Origin: Platanthera guangdongensis
Lineage: Eukaryota; Streptophyta; Magnoliopsida; Asparagales; Orchidaceae
Length of the DNA: 64,000 bases
Assembly (NCBI GenBank): GCA_039583875.1
Contig: CM077161.1
Coordinates: forward strand, 59,339,885 to 59,403,884
Direction: 5' to 3'
Below the pieces are notes generated by a model. The model ran no database searches and had not been told where the DNA came from. It was given only the letters and a program-made list of their open reading frames with translations. Made by a program: the position numbers and the translations under genes. Below, in pieces: positions 22,271 through 33,800 of the stretch (position 1 is the stretch's first letter; each line of letters starts with the position of its first letter).

Positions 22271-25200
22271 ATGCGTACTAGGCTCGGTACGGAATATCCT
22301 CCATCGTCGTCTAATATGGATGATGACCGGGGTGAAGGTCGTCCCCTCACGGAGATTGAGGAGCTCCGTCAGGATTTCACGGAGCAGTTGACGGCCATTA
22401 GGGAAGCACTTCACGGATTGGGGTTACCACACGGGGCACCCCGTAATCAACCCGGTCACCCACGGGTGGGCGAGCATCACAACCCTTACCCCCACCCCCC
22501 TAATGAGAACGCCCCACGAGCACCGTACGAGTTTGACCTTACTCGGGCCGTCCGAGTCAAGCCACCATCCTACGATGATTTAGGAGATCCCCAAGTCTTC
22601 CAGGACTGGATCATGGAGATCGAATGTTATTTCGAGTGGTATACCCTGAACGACGCGGATAAGGTGCGAGTAGCGAGAATGAAGTTGCTAGGGCGCGCCA
22701 AAATATTTTGGCTGAATGAGGAGCGGCGTATGAGGGTCGAGAACGGAGCGTTGCCCATAGGATGGGATGCAATGAAGGCTAGGCTAACGGAACAGTACGT
22801 CCCTACTTACCATCGAACACAAATGTTCGATGATTTAGCCACCCTTAAGCAAGGGACTAGGTCGGTGTCTGAGTATATGAGTTTGCTGAAGGACATGATG
22901 GTTAGGTGCGACGTGAAAGAGATGCCCGAGGTCACTCTCTCCAGGTTCCGTAAGGGACTAAACCCCGATATCCAAGGAAAGCTTCTGCGTTATGGTCACA
23001 CCGATTTGCACACCACTTTCAATGCCGCATTAGATATTGAGCAGCACAACGCGATTAAGGGCAAGTCTCGCTCGTTCCAAAAGGGGAAGTCCATTTTAGG
23101 GCCGCCTCCCACCGCCACCTATAAGGCTAAAGGAAAGTATCAGTCCCCCGACTCGACCTCCATAGTCGTAACGGCTAGGAATGATAGAAACCCCTCTGGT
23201 GAGAGAGTCCCGGTGGGTCGGGTCAACAGAACGAATGTCACCTGTTACGCTTGCGGGATCCAAGGGCACTATGCTAGTGATTGTCCTACTACACCCAGAC
23301 CATTAGCCCTGTTAGATTCCGCCGGTGGGGCCGACGACATTACTTACGAGGCGGGCGAAGAGAGCGAGTCGGACGGAGTGCCTAGTGATATGGAGGATGA
23401 CCCCCGTATGATGGTTATGAGGTGTATCCTGGCGACCCCTCGAGCATTAGACGATTGGAATAGGACGAACATTTTCACGTTGAATTTTAAGAGTGGTGAA
23501 AAATGGTGTAGGTTGATCATCGATAGCGGTAGTTGCATGAACGTAATTTCTGAAGCCGCGGTGAGGCGAATGTCTCTTGTTGCCGAGCCACACCCTCACC
23601 CTTACAAAGTGGCATGGGTAGACAAGTCGTCCCACCCTGTGACGAAGCGATGCTTGGTACCCCTTACCATCAAAGCTTATTCTGAGCAGATTTGGTGTGA
23701 CGTCATCCCTATGGATGCGTGTCATGTATTGTTGGGTCGCCCTTGGTTGTACGATCATGACGTCACCCACTTTGGTCGGGCCAACACTTACGAGTTTAAA
23801 TTTAATGGCAGGACCATACTCTTAAAACCCGCCCCGCCAAAGGATCCTTCGGCCCCCTCGAAGGATACGGTCGTCCCGGTCGAGAAGAAGACGTTGAGCC
23901 TGATAGGAAGGAAAGAATTGAAGCGTACTACCTTCGTAGATGGGGTCCTCTATGCCTTAGTGTGCCTACAAGTTAAGGAAGACGCAGTCCATTTTGAGGA
24001 CTTGCCGTCGGCATTGAGAAAACTCCTAGAAGAGTTTGTGGACGTATACCCGGAAGAGCTACCGGCTGAATTACCCCCGTTGCGGGAAATCCAACATGCC
24101 ATTGATTTCATTCCGGGCTCTTCATTGCCCAACCTCCCACATTATCGGCTAAACCCCTCCGCGCACTTAGAGTTGCAAACCCAGATCTCGGATTTATTGC
24201 AAAAGGGTTTTATCCGCCACAGCAAGAGCCCGTGTGCCGTGCCCGCCTTACTTGCCCCCAAGAAGGACGGCTCTTGGAGGATGTGTGTGGATAGTAGAGC
24301 CATTAATAAAATCTCTATTAAATATCGCTTTCCCATCCCACGCTTGGATGATTTATTGGACATGTTAGCCGGTGCCACGATTTTTTCGAAATTGGATCTT
24401 AGGAGTGGCTACCATCAAATCCGAATTAGGGAAGGTGACGAGTGGAAAACCGCCTTTAAGTCTAAGGAAGGGCTCTACGAGTGGTTAGTTATGCCGTTTG
24501 GACTTTCCAATGCGCCGAGCACGTTTTCAAGGATGATGACCCACGTCTTCCAACCCTATATGGGAAGATTCATCGTGGTATATTTTGACGATATTTTGGT
24601 ATTTAGCACCTCCACGATTGATCATGAGTCACATTTACGAACCATCCTTACCACGCTGAGATCGGAAAAATTATTCGTGAACATTAAGAAGTGTACCTTC
24701 CATGTGACATCGGTTGAGTTCCTCGGTTATATTGTGAGTTCGAAGGGGATCCACGTAGACCCCAAGAAAGTGCAAGCCATTAGAGATTGGCCCGAGCCCG
24801 CCAACATTCGGGATGTTAGGAGTTTTCACGGGCTCGCTACATTTTATCGGCGATTTATTAAGGATTTTAGTAGTATTATGGCCCCTATTACCGAGTGCAT
24901 GAAAAAGGGTGAATTTACATGGTCAAACTCAGCCGCTGCGGCGTTCCAATTAATTAAATCGCGCATGTCGGAAGCCCCCCTTTTGCGGCTACCGGATTTT
25001 ACCAAGGTTTTCGAGTTGTCATGTGATGCGTCTGGAGTGGGAATTGGTGGAGTGTTGAGTCAGGAAGGCCATCCTGTGGGGTATTTCAGTGAGAAACTAG
25101 CAGGTCCAAAATTGAATTATTCCAATTATGATCGGGAGTTTTACGCGGTCATTCGATGCCTCCAACATTGGCGGCATTATTTACTTCCTAAGGAGTTTGT

Positions 25201-27190
25201 CATCTTATCCGATCATGAAGCGCTAAGGTTTCTTAACTCTCAAACTAAGGTTAGTCCTAGACATGCCAAATGGGTCTCCTATCTACAGGAGTACACTTTC
25301 ATTATCAAACACCTCAAGGGGACTCTCAACCGCGTAGCCGACGCCCTTACTCGTGTTTCGTTATTGCTCTCCACGCTAGAAGTAAAGGTGATTGGCTTCG
25401 ATAGGATTAAGGACGAGTACGTCCACTGCCCAGATTTTAAGGATATCTATTTCGCCACCCAAGATGACTCGCCGACGACCATTACTTCTTTTTACATTCG
25501 GGACGGCTACTTATTTAACCATTCGAAGCTTTGCATCCCCCGTTCCTCCCTACGCCACTTCATAGTGTGGGAATTGCATGGAGGAGGGTTAGGGGGACAC
25601 TTTGGCCGTGACAAGACGATCACGTTAGTTGAAGACAAGTTTTTTTGGCCCGGTCTTAAGTCCATGGTTAGTAAGATCGTGGGTAGTTGCCGAGCGTGCC
25701 AACTGGCTAAGGGGAACAAAACTAATGCGGGGCTTTATACCCCTCTTCTGATTCCGTCTATTCCTTGGGAAGACGTTAGCATGGACTTCATTCTCGGCCT
25801 CCCAATCACATTTAGACGTCACGACTCTATCTTAGTGGTTGTCGATCGTTTCTCTAAAATGGCTTATTTTATCGCGTGTAATAAAACCAACGACGCGTCA
25901 CACGTCGCGCAATTATATTTTAAAGAGGTGGTAGGCTATCGAGGAGTTCCGAAGTCTATTGTTACTGATAGGGATGTGAAATTTACTAGTTATTTTTGGA
26001 AGACCCTGTGGAGGATTATGGGCACCAAACTTCTATTCTCTTCCGCGTACCATCTGCAGACGGATGGGCAAACAGAAGTTGTGAACAGAAGTTTAGGTAG
26101 TTTGCTTCGATGCCTTGTGGGAGACCACAAGGGTACATGGGACCTTATCCTCCCTCATGCTCAGTTAGCATATAATAATTCCAAAAATAGGTCCACGGGT
26201 TTGTCCCCGAATGAGATCGTGCACGGTTATAAAGCTCTTGTGCCCCTTGACTTGCTTCCGTCACCGCCATCGTTTAAGTCAAGTCAATTTGCACAGGACT
26301 TTGCCTCTCACATCCATGATCTTCACAAACGCATAAATGAAACGCTTACCACTCAATACGCGTCTTATCAAGTTCATGCCAATGCCCATAAGAGAGTGTC
26401 TCCCTTGAAAGTGGGCGATTTAGTAATGGTACGTCTCATCCCTGAACGGTTGCCTACGGGCACCTTAAAAAAGTTAGCGGATCGGCGAGCTGGCCCTTTT
26501 CGGATTTTAAAACGGTTGGGAGACAATGCTTTTCTTTTGGAATTGCCCACTGATTGGGGTATTTCCCCTGTTTTTAATGTTTCGGATTTAACGCCATATA
26601 TTGCTCCGCCACTAGAACTATCTTCCTCTCCGTTTAGTTCCACTATAGATTCTCATGGGTATGGGGTTGAGGGGGGTAAGGGCTCGCTCTCTCCGTCGGT
26701 TTCCAACGGAGGTACGCTACATGTTGATGATATAGATTTTCCCCCTTTGCTGCCTAATGCTTTTCCCAGGTTTGCCAGGACCGCATTTTTGCCCGACAGG
26801 ATTCTCCAGGATGACGTGTTTCCCACTGCTGATGGTGATGTGCGCCGCTACTTGATCCGCTGGCGTGATCGCCCCGCCTCTGATGACTCTTGGCTCCCGG
26901 AGGCGGACATGGCTCTCTTGGATGGTGTTCTTCTCCGCCGGTATCTTCAAGACAACTCATCGGTGATGAGTCCTTTCAAGCGGGGGAGGATTGGTGGCGA
27001 CGACGGCCCCCAAGTTGACGACGGCCTCCAAATTGATGACGGCCCCCAAGTTGATGACGGCCCCCAAGTGGTTGATGACGGCACTCTAATGGAAGACCCT
27101 CCTTCGTCTCCAACAAAGGACTCGCGTCGCCGAGGTGTTCGTATGGAGCGGCGCTACAATTTCCGCCCTCGGCGCAAGACAAATATATAG
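22271..27190 (+). CDS. gag-pol: Element C gag-pol polyprotein (intact, about 1639 aa)
   Basis: One frame encodes the gag core (about residues 80-260), CCHC knuckle CYACGIQGHYASDC (about 324), protease with DSGS in place of the commoner DTGA (about 418), RT with VYFDDILVF (about 770), RNase H with CDASGVG (about 916) and ADALTR, integrase with HHCC finger (about 1102-1145) and D, D, E in MDFILGLP, TDRDVKF and GQTEVVN, a GPF segment (about 1407) and a chromodomain-like module (about 1510-1563) with YLIRWRDRP and SWLPEADM. The last 66 codons lie in the 3' LTR and contain repeated DDGPQV units and a basic end. I chose ATG 22271; the frame is open slightly upstream but without another ATG. No internal stop separates gag from pol, so the Gag to Gag-Pol ratio must be set by processing or another means. 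Confidence 0.94.
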   Translation: MRTRLGTEYPPSSSNMDDDRGEGRPLTEIEELRQDFTEQLTAIREALHGLGLPHGAPRNQPGHPRVGEHHNPYPHPPNENAPRAPYEFDLTRAVRVKPPSYDDLGDPQVFQDWIMEIECYFEWYTLNDADKVRVARMKLLGRAKIFWLNEERRMRVENGALPIGWDAMKARLTEQYVPTYHRTQMFDDLATLKQGTRSVSEYMSLLKDMMVRCDVKEMPEVTLSRFRKGLNPDIQGKLLRYGHTDLHTTFNAALDIEQHNAIKGKSRSFQKGKSILGPPPTATYKAKGKYQSPDSTSIVVTARNDRNPSGERVPVGRVNRTNVTCYACGIQGHYASDCPTTPRPLALLDSAGGADDITYEAGEESESDGVPSDMEDDPRMMVMRCILATPRALDDWNRTNIFTLNFKSGEKWCRLIIDSGSCMNVISEAAVRRMSLVAEPHPHPYKVAWVDKSSHPVTKRCLVPLTIKAYSEQIWCDVIPMDACHVLLGRPWLYDHDVTHFGRANTYEFKFNGRTILLKPAPPKDPSAPSKDTVVPVEKKTLSLIGRKELKRTTFVDGVLYALVCLQVKEDAVHFEDLPSALRKLLEEFVDVYPEELPAELPPLREIQHAIDFIPGSSLPNLPHYRLNPSAHLELQTQISDLLQKGFIRHSKSPCAVPALLAPKKDGSWRMCVDSRAINKISIKYRFPIPRLDDLLDMLAGATIFSKLDLRSGYHQIRIREGDEWKTAFKSKEGLYEWLVMPFGLSNAPSTFSRMMTHVFQPYMGRFIVVYFDDILVFSTSTIDHESHLRTILTTLRSEKLFVNIKKCTFHVTSVEFLGYIVSSKGIHVDPKKVQAIRDWPEPANIRDVRSFHGLATFYRRFIKDFSSIMAPITECMKKGEFTWSNSAAAAFQLIKSRMSEAPLLRLPDFTKVFELSCDASGVGIGGVLSQEGHPVGYFSEKLAGPKLNYSNYDREFYAVIRCLQHWRHYLLPKEFVILSDHEALRFLNSQTKVSPRHAKWVSYLQEYTFIIKHLKGTLNRVADALTRVSLLLSTLEVKVIGFDRIKDEYVHCPDFKDIYFATQDDSPTTITSFYIRDGYLFNHSKLCIPRSSLRHFIVWELHGGGLGGHFGRDKTITLVEDKFFWPGLKSMVSKIVGSCRACQLAKGNKTNAGLYTPLLIPSIPWEDVSMDFILGLPITFRRHDSILVVVDRFSKMAYFIACNKTNDASHVAQLYFKEVVGYRGVPKSIVTDRDVKFTSYFWKTLWRIMGTKLLFSSAYHLQTDGQTEVVNRSLGSLLRCLVGDHKGTWDLILPHAQLAYNNSKNRSTGLSPNEIVHGYKALVPLDLLPSPPSFKSSQFAQDFASHIHDLHKRINETLTTQYASYQVHANAHKRVSPLKVGDLVMVRLIPERLPTGTLKKLADRRAGPFRILKRLGDNAFLLELPTDWGISPVFNVSDLTPYIAPPLELSSSPFSSTIDSHGYGVEGGKGSLSPSVSNGGTLHVDDIDFPPLLPNAFPRFARTAFLPDRILQDDVFPTADGDVRRYLIRWRDRPASDDSWLPEADMALLDGVLLRRYLQDNSSVMSPFKRGRIGGDDGPQVDDGLQIDDGPQVDDGPQVVDDGTLMEDPPSSPTKDSRRRGVRMERRYNFRPRRKTNI
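26978..26991 (+). promoter_or_regulatory. Element C polypurine tract
   Basis: AAGCGGGGGAGGAT directly precedes the 3' LTR at 26992 while also being coding sequence of the polyprotein. Confidence 0.8.
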
Positions 27191-28261
27191 TTAAATTTTT
27201 CTTTAGATTTATCTTATTTTCTTTATGCTATTTTATTTGGGATATTGTATTGTGGGCTGCATGTAGCCATTTGGTGTGTTGTTTTATTTTTATTTTGGGC
27301 TGCATATAGCCTAGACTTATTTTTAAGCCTATATATAGGCATGTATGTTTGGTTTAAATTAAGTTGAATGAGAAAGAAAAAACCCTAGTCTTTTCCCCTC
27401 TAAACATTCTCTCCCTCTCTCTCTACATATCCTAGCCGCCACCCTCACTCCCCCTCTCTCTCTCTCTAAAAGTTCGGCCAGCACTTTCTCTTCCCCTCTC
27501 TTCAACAAGCTGCCACCCTCATCTCTCACTCTCCCTCTAAAAGTTTCGGCCAGCCCACACATCTCCATCTTCCAAGCCCCACCTCCTCTCACCACCCACA
27601 ACCCGGCCTCCACCTTCTCCAAAACCGACCGGCCACCCTTCTCCTCGTGAAGCTTTGTCCGGAAAGGTCTCCTTCTACGGCGAGAAATCTGGACTTTGGT
27701 GTGAAGCGGCCAAGGCGGACGATCTATCTCTCCATCCGGCGCGACTCCGGCGGAACCGTGGAAGAGCGACCCTTCAAGGGTAGTCGGAATCATCTATTCC
27801 GACTTGGGTAACGATCCTCTCCACTCACGTGTGATTCCCTCTTGATATTCTAGTGGACGGAAAAATTTTTGCGTTAGATTTGAATCGTTAGATTCTTCGT
27901 GGGTTTTTCTTTGGATTTTTGCATAGAGCCTAACCGCGTTATTTCCGAACAAGGGTTTGGCGAACCCCGTTTTTTTTTGTTGGGAGAGATCTACCATTTT
28001 TCGATCGCATTTTGGGTAGATCTCTTTTGGTACAACCTTCGCTCGGTCGGACCCAATATTGGTCCTTTTAGCTTGGGAGAACGTCGGCCTATCGCCGTTC
28101 GCTCGACCTTCCCGCGGAGTGGCTACCGTACGTTGGTGAACTGTGATAATACGCTTGCGAGTGCGCTGCGATTAAATCTAGTGCGTGAGAGATTGTGGGT
28201 TGAGCGTGGCGTTCGTTTCTTCCCCTTACCCGTCTAGTGTCCGCGGTAGTGGCCTACATCA
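26992..28261 (+). repeat. Element C 3' LTR (1270 bp)
   Basis: Same length as the 5' copy. I see five differences by eye (for example at 27090, 27488, 27866). Its first 199 bp are the 3' end of the gag-pol frame, with stop at 27188-27190. Confidence 0.94.
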
Positions 28262-28266
28262 TTTCT

Positions 28267-30610
28267 AGGTTAGGCCATGTTAGAACTTGTGTTCTAGACT
28301 TTAGATCTCTTCAACCCTTCCCATTTTTCTTCAATATGACGATGGGTGGATGGTTTCGTGAGGAGTTTATGGCCTCTGAGGTTGAATAAGGGAGGAGAAT
28401 ATTTCTGGAAAATTTAGGAACGATCGCCTTGAGGAGGAAGACGAACCGATGCCGTTTATTTTCCTTTAAGATGCGCGCAGAATCTGTATTCTGCGCGCAG
28501 CAATCTTCTAGGACATTTTCCCGATGGATAAGGCCAGATCTGGGCTTTCGGCTAAACACGAAAGTTGAAGCCCTTGGAAATACCTTTCCAACGAGTGGTT
28601 GCACGACTTCAGGTGATGTCTGTGGCCCCAGGAAAACCTAATCGAGTTTGCTGTCCGGCAGTTCCTGTACACAGAAACTGTGTTCTGTACGCAGCAGACT
28701 TCAAGTCCGATTTCAGATAGGATAACGTCAAATCTGGGTTGAGGTCTGAATACGAGAGTTGTAGACGTCGGAAATACCTTTCCATCGAGGGGTTACACGA
28801 CGTCACCGGATTCCTGTAGCCTCGGTAATCTCCGGTTGAAGTTGCTGTCCAGTACTAATCCTGCACTTAAAAATCTGGGTTTTATAACATTTGGACTTTG
28901 AATCGGAGAAACTAATATCACAGGTAACTCTGAGGCTTGGATAAACTTTTATGAATAATTAATTCAGTTGCATAAATGATGAAGATTATTAATCGGACTC
29001 CATGTGATCGAATCGTAAGATAGTATACTTGAATGATTTGACTTGTTAAAAGCTAGTAGATTTTTATACATATGCATCTTGATATATTGTGTTGAAATCA
29101 CCTGATATGACATATAGAAGGATAACTCATGACCATGTGAATGTTGAATAGTGGATTGAACTTGGTAGTCCAATACTTAGAGCATCGCCTTCCTATGGGT
29201 AGCATTGTGTAATTTTGTAAGAGCGGTGTTGACCGCCACCTGTTTTGGTTGTGTCGTGATAAGGTGTGGATGGATGGTTGGGCTGTGTCCTCGTGCTCAC
29301 TCCGAGGCCCCTTCCGTGGTATGACGAGGTTGTGAATTGCATGTGGTGTGAGTCGACACGCGGTGTCGTAATCCTGGGTTAAGGATAGTGTGGCAGGTCT
29401 ACGGGCTCGCCAGTCGTCACACCGACGGGAGTTGGCAGTTAGACTTGGTCGGTTTGGGCTGTGTCCTCGGTGTTCACGTCCCGAGGCCCCTCCGACCATG
29501 TGAACGGTTGGGCTGTGTCCTCGTGCTTTCTTTCGAGGCCCCTTCCGGGTCACGCAAGGCCAGTTCGGGCTGTGTTCTTGGTGCACATCTACCCAAGACC
29601 CCGCTGGGCCATAGTACGCATGGGCTCCGCTGTTGTGTTCTTAGCGTTGAGGCGTACGGAGGCCTAGGTGAAGTAGTGTGATTCCCGCCTAGTAGTAGAA
29701 GTGCCCGTTCTACTGTCACCGCCTGGCCACGGCGGCTGATGCCTGAGAGGTTAGCTACCTGCTCGAAAAGTGGGAACTATAGTCTGTGTCGACATAGCAA
29801 GTGCATGGGTGAGTCATTGCATAGCATTCATAGCATTTCATATCATTGCACAACAAGATCCTCATCGTATAAGTTTGTATGGGCACTCTTATACGATGAG
29901 TTACTTTTATGTAACTCGATCCTTAACTTATAAGTTTGTATGGGCATTCTTATAAGTTAAGTTACTTTCCTGTTGTTACTTATACTTGCTGGTTTAGTGT
30001 AGCTCTTACATAAATGCTGATTATGATACTGTTACTCTTACACTACTGTCACCTGCTTGTACTTCCTTTACTTGCTTACTTGTTATATACTATACTCTTG
30101 ATCCTTTTCTCCGCCCGGTGCCGAGAAGTCGCCGGGGGAGCGGATGTGAAACCACTTAGTCGTTTCGACTAACGGTTGCTACGTCTTCCTTTTTAGGAGG
30201 TCACGCCGCAGGTGGAGCAGCCGCAGACTACGCAGCAGGACAGCCAGGCCAGGACGACAGGGCCTGAGGTGACGGTGCCGTCGATACCGTCAGTTACTAA
30301 TGTTAGTTTTGATTACTCTGATGTAGCCCGATTGGGAAATGTTTAGCTGTACTCTGATATTTTGTAGAAGCATGTTTAGCTTCTCATCATTTCATGTTTT
30401 GGACATTATATATTACTTAGTGTGGATTTGACTTCTGTTTATTTATTTGGTTGGGTTGGCATGATATATTGATATTGTTGTAGCCGGCGGAATAGGCGTC
30501 TTGTGGTACAGGTTAGCCCGTGTGCTAATGCTACCGCAAGGCGGCTGTTCCGGGCATAAGACTCCCCCTTCGTGCCGTGTTTTGGGATCCGGGGAGGAGG
30601 GGGTCTTACA
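28267..30610 (+). repeat. Element B 3' LTR, second part (after C)
   Basis: Matches 12567-14907 with scattered substitutions. It contains the copy of exon 2 near 30197-30268 (two residue changes in the open frame) and ends GGGGTCTTACA at 30610, followed by the GTGAT duplication. Confidence 0.94.
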
Positions 30611-30615
30611 GTGAT

Positions 30616-30809
30616 GGGGTCATGGAGTCATGGTGAAGCCCTAATGTCCTTCTAAATTATTGTTTTGAATTTTACTATTTGCAGACCATGGTAGCTTTCA
30701 TCCTCCTACCTAGGCCCACTTGGTCCCCAAGGTATTCTTAGGGTTGGTCTTGACCTAGCCTTGCCCAAAATCACCCTTAGGGGGGTCTAGTTGAAATTGG
30801 GATGTTACA
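30616..30809 (-). repeat. Element A 5' LTR, last 194 bp (after B)
   Basis: Continues the LTR interrupted at 11760 and matches 2582-2775. It ends GGGATGTTACA. Confidence 0.93.
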
Positions 30810-33800
30810 CAACACTTGCCGAGTCAACGTATTGGCGTCGGTGCATCGACCCTCCAATACCGAAGAACCACCACCTTAATGTCGTTTCCTTTTATGCACA
30901 TGCAAATTAGCGTAATCAAGAACCGAGCCGAAGCTCCCCGGACCAACACGTCCGTCTCAATCAATCGAGCCGAAGCTCCCCGGACCCAAAGTCCGCCTTT
31001 TAACCATCCGATCTGAAGCTCCCAGCTAACATCCGGTGCCATCAGTGTTTGTGAAATGTGCAACCCTAATTACTAAGTTACTCTTTTCAGCTTGTTAAAA
31101 CAGTTTACGTTAACCCAGGACTGCCCCCGGTATTCCCTGTGAATGGCTCTCAAGGGGCACTAGGAACTGTGTTGGGATTACGCCCAGCGTTCCCTTTCGC
31201 AAGGTACTTATTTTGTTATTGGTTGGTTCCCTTACCCATTATTTTCTCATGTTCCGATATGCTAATCCTAGGGTGATTTGACTTCAACTCTCCTTGGGTA
31301 GGACGATCTTTCGTCGGACCCGAACGTCTCTAGACCCTAGACAAAAACCACACTCTACTCACTCATCTTCCATAGATGCCACCCATTCTACATGTCCTTC
31401 CAGCAATCCATCAAGACCCATCACACGTGCTCTAATTCATATCCAAAATGATTTCCTGCAGTTTTGTTATATGCAGACCACTTAAGCTACAAGACCCGTA
31501 AAAAGGGAAGTACATGAAATACTCATCCAGTACCCCTATGATAATTACTAGAGGGCCAAAATGATATTTTAAGCATAAATCCAGAAATCCATAATTTTCC
31601 TAATTTGTCTGATAATTTATTTATTTATTCTAATATCCAAAACGTCCAAGTTTGAACATGAAGTAGCAATTTCAGACAAGATAATGTTCCAATAAATTTT
31701 AGGTAATTACAAACTGCCTAATCAACTCTCAGGCCTAAGTCTTCAAGTTTTTCAGCAAGGTTTAGGCCCTTAAATTTAATTTCAAAGTTACCTCATAAAA
31801 AGTCAATTTAAAAGATTTTACAGTAATAATGCCACCAAAAATTCAGAGAAAATTCATGGATGATTTTAATGGCCTACAAATACCCTAGAAAAAGTTTCAT
31901 AATTTATCATTTAACATTAAGGCCATATTTGATTTTCTCATGAAATTTCAAGTTTATGGATTAATGAACAAAGTATACTAATTAACCATCAAATATTTCC
32001 ACAAAAATTCCCCCACAATAATATTGAGCTAGAAACACTATGCAGCAAGTTTCATGATTTTTCAATAAGTAATGGGCTCTTGCAAGAATTATTTAGTATG
32101 TAATCAAAATAAAGCACTTGTGAAGTAGATGCCCTAAATAGATATCCAAAAATTCTATCAAAATTCATACATGATTAGTATAGCCTAAAACTATCTCTGC
32201 CAATGTTTCATACCCTTTCAATGGGCAGTGAGACCATAATAGCCAAATTATTAATTAGGGCAATACTATTGGTTACAAATGAAGTGCTACAAATATTGAT
32301 CAAAACTCCTCAAGTAAATTATCAGAAGCTCAAAATATCCTCATTCCATCACTACCCAAATTTGGTTAAGTTTCAAGGTGTTTAGCTAACCCAAACCTAC
32401 ACTACAAGTTTTAGGTACTAAGCTAGGGTTAGGGTTTTGGGGACACTACCCTTTTCAAAATTAGTTAATATTTCTAACAGAGGGTTTTATATATCCTAGG
32501 AACCTCCTTGCAAAATTTGGAGTTCATCCATGGTGTTTAGGACTTATGCCCTTCACAAGGCAAAAAGGTCCCTCTTTAGGGGTTGGCCTAGGGACATAGG
32601 GCAAATCAACTCTACTCTACCCCACATTACATGGGGAGGTGCTAAGTGCCATAACAAGTCAGTGACCCAAATTTCAGCCTCTGTTGAGGTGATTTGGTCA
32701 CTGAAAATCAGAAATGCACTTTTGACCAAAATGCCCTTACTAAGGTATAGTTAGGGTTGGGTCAATACATACTCAAAACACATCCAAACTAGGTGAAACT
32801 TTATACAGTTACATAACCTGAGTCCAGGGACCACTCACCAAAATTGGGGAGGGTTTGGAGATCATTAGACCACCCAATTAAATTATCATAGATAAATTAA
32901 ATAATTTCCAAAACTATAGAAAGAGTGCCCCCCAAAATTCCCATTTTTTGTCTACTCCTAGATATGGTCTAGTTTGAATATCTTCCAAAATTACAGCTCA
33001 TTTGGATCAATGATAAAGTGTGGGCACTCAATTGAATTTCTGCCTAGCCCAATGTGTAGGTCCCACCAAAATGGGTGCCCTGGTCAGAACAGGCACCCAA
33101 ATTGGTCCAAACTAATTTTAAAATACACTAGACCCAAGGGGCTACAAATCCTATGTTTATCATTTCCTCATACAGAGCCTCTAACTATTTTTAAATAATT
33201 AAAACATTAAATGGCCTAAGAGTGACAGAATTCATAAAACACGCATATCATACACTATAGTTTAATTCATCCATCTGCACGAATCTTGGCGCAGGATTAA
33301 CGGAATCCGGTCATCCTCAAGCTCCAGCCGACGGCTGCGATTCGTCCCACCTGGAGCAATTTCCAAACGCCACTGCCGGCGACCCGGCCACCTCCCCGGC
33401 CGGCCACCGGCACCACCACCTCCGTTGAGGTGGTGGCCATCCCCAGGCGGCGGCTTGGCCGCCGGAAACCCCTTTTCCGGCGATCCCGAGAGGTGAAGTT
33501 TTTCAGAAAAATCCATGAAAAAGCCGAATTGGATCGGGCTCAATTGAGCCCGAACCTTGGACCTATGGATTGCTATGATCTAATCATGAGTTAAGGAGAG
33601 GGGGAGGACCTTCTTGGCGGCCTGAATGCGGGAAGAGCGGCGGGATGCCATTGACGACGGCAGCGGCGCTCGGCTTCTGCAACAGCACAGTGGGATGACT
33701 CGTCTCCTCCAGGTAAAAAATCTAAAATATTCCCCTTGGCCCCCTGATGGTGTTTAAATGGCAAATGGGGAAGAGGGGAGGCTGGTTCTTCAATGGCCAT

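Larger units (their letters stand above)
20687..28261 (+). mobile_element. Element C: complete CRM-like Ty3/gypsy chromovirus
   Basis: 7575 bp with two 1270-bp LTRs (about five differences by eye), TG...CA ends, a TTTCT duplication, primer-binding site, one uninterrupted gag-pol frame and a polypurine tract. It is the youngest insertion in the left nest by position and LTR identity. The integrase and RNase H style, one continuous frame, and a pol end lying in the 3' LTR point to the CRM clade. The related Galadriel clade is the main alternative. Confidence 0.93.
11761..30610 (+). mobile_element. Element B: complete Tekay/Del-like Ty3/gypsy chromovirus (hosts C)
   Basis: Bounded by TG...CA ends and a 5-bp duplication GTGAT. 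Layout: 5' LTR 11761-14907, primer-binding site 14911, gag to 16240, pol to 19716, polypurine region, and a 3' LTR beginning at 19806, split by element C and finishing at 30610. Without C the element is about 11.3 kb. Both internal reading frames are free of nonsense codons and all catalytic motifs are visible, so B may be autonomous. LTR differences, counted by eye, are about 30 substitutions over 3.1 kb plus a repeat-number change. Confidence 0.95.
1..30809 (-). mobile_element. Element A: Tekay/Del-like Ty3/gypsy chromovirus (left end off window; hosts B and C)
   Basis: Minus-strand element. In element sense the order is 5' LTR (right copy, 7799-11760 plus 30616-30809), primer-binding site, gag, protease-RT-RNase H-integrase with a chromodomain-like tail, polypurine tract and 3' LTR (1-2775, truncated by the window). 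Position 1 aligns with 9180, so about 1.4 kb of the left LTR is missing. The right LTR is split by element B, and its last 194 nt resume after B. The complete LTR would be about 4.16 kb. A ends at 30809 in ...GATGTTACA, and the next bases are the interior of D's LTR, so A is inserted in D. A 5-bp duplication (candidate CAACA at 30810-30814) cannot be confirmed because A's left end is outside the window. Confidence 0.9.
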
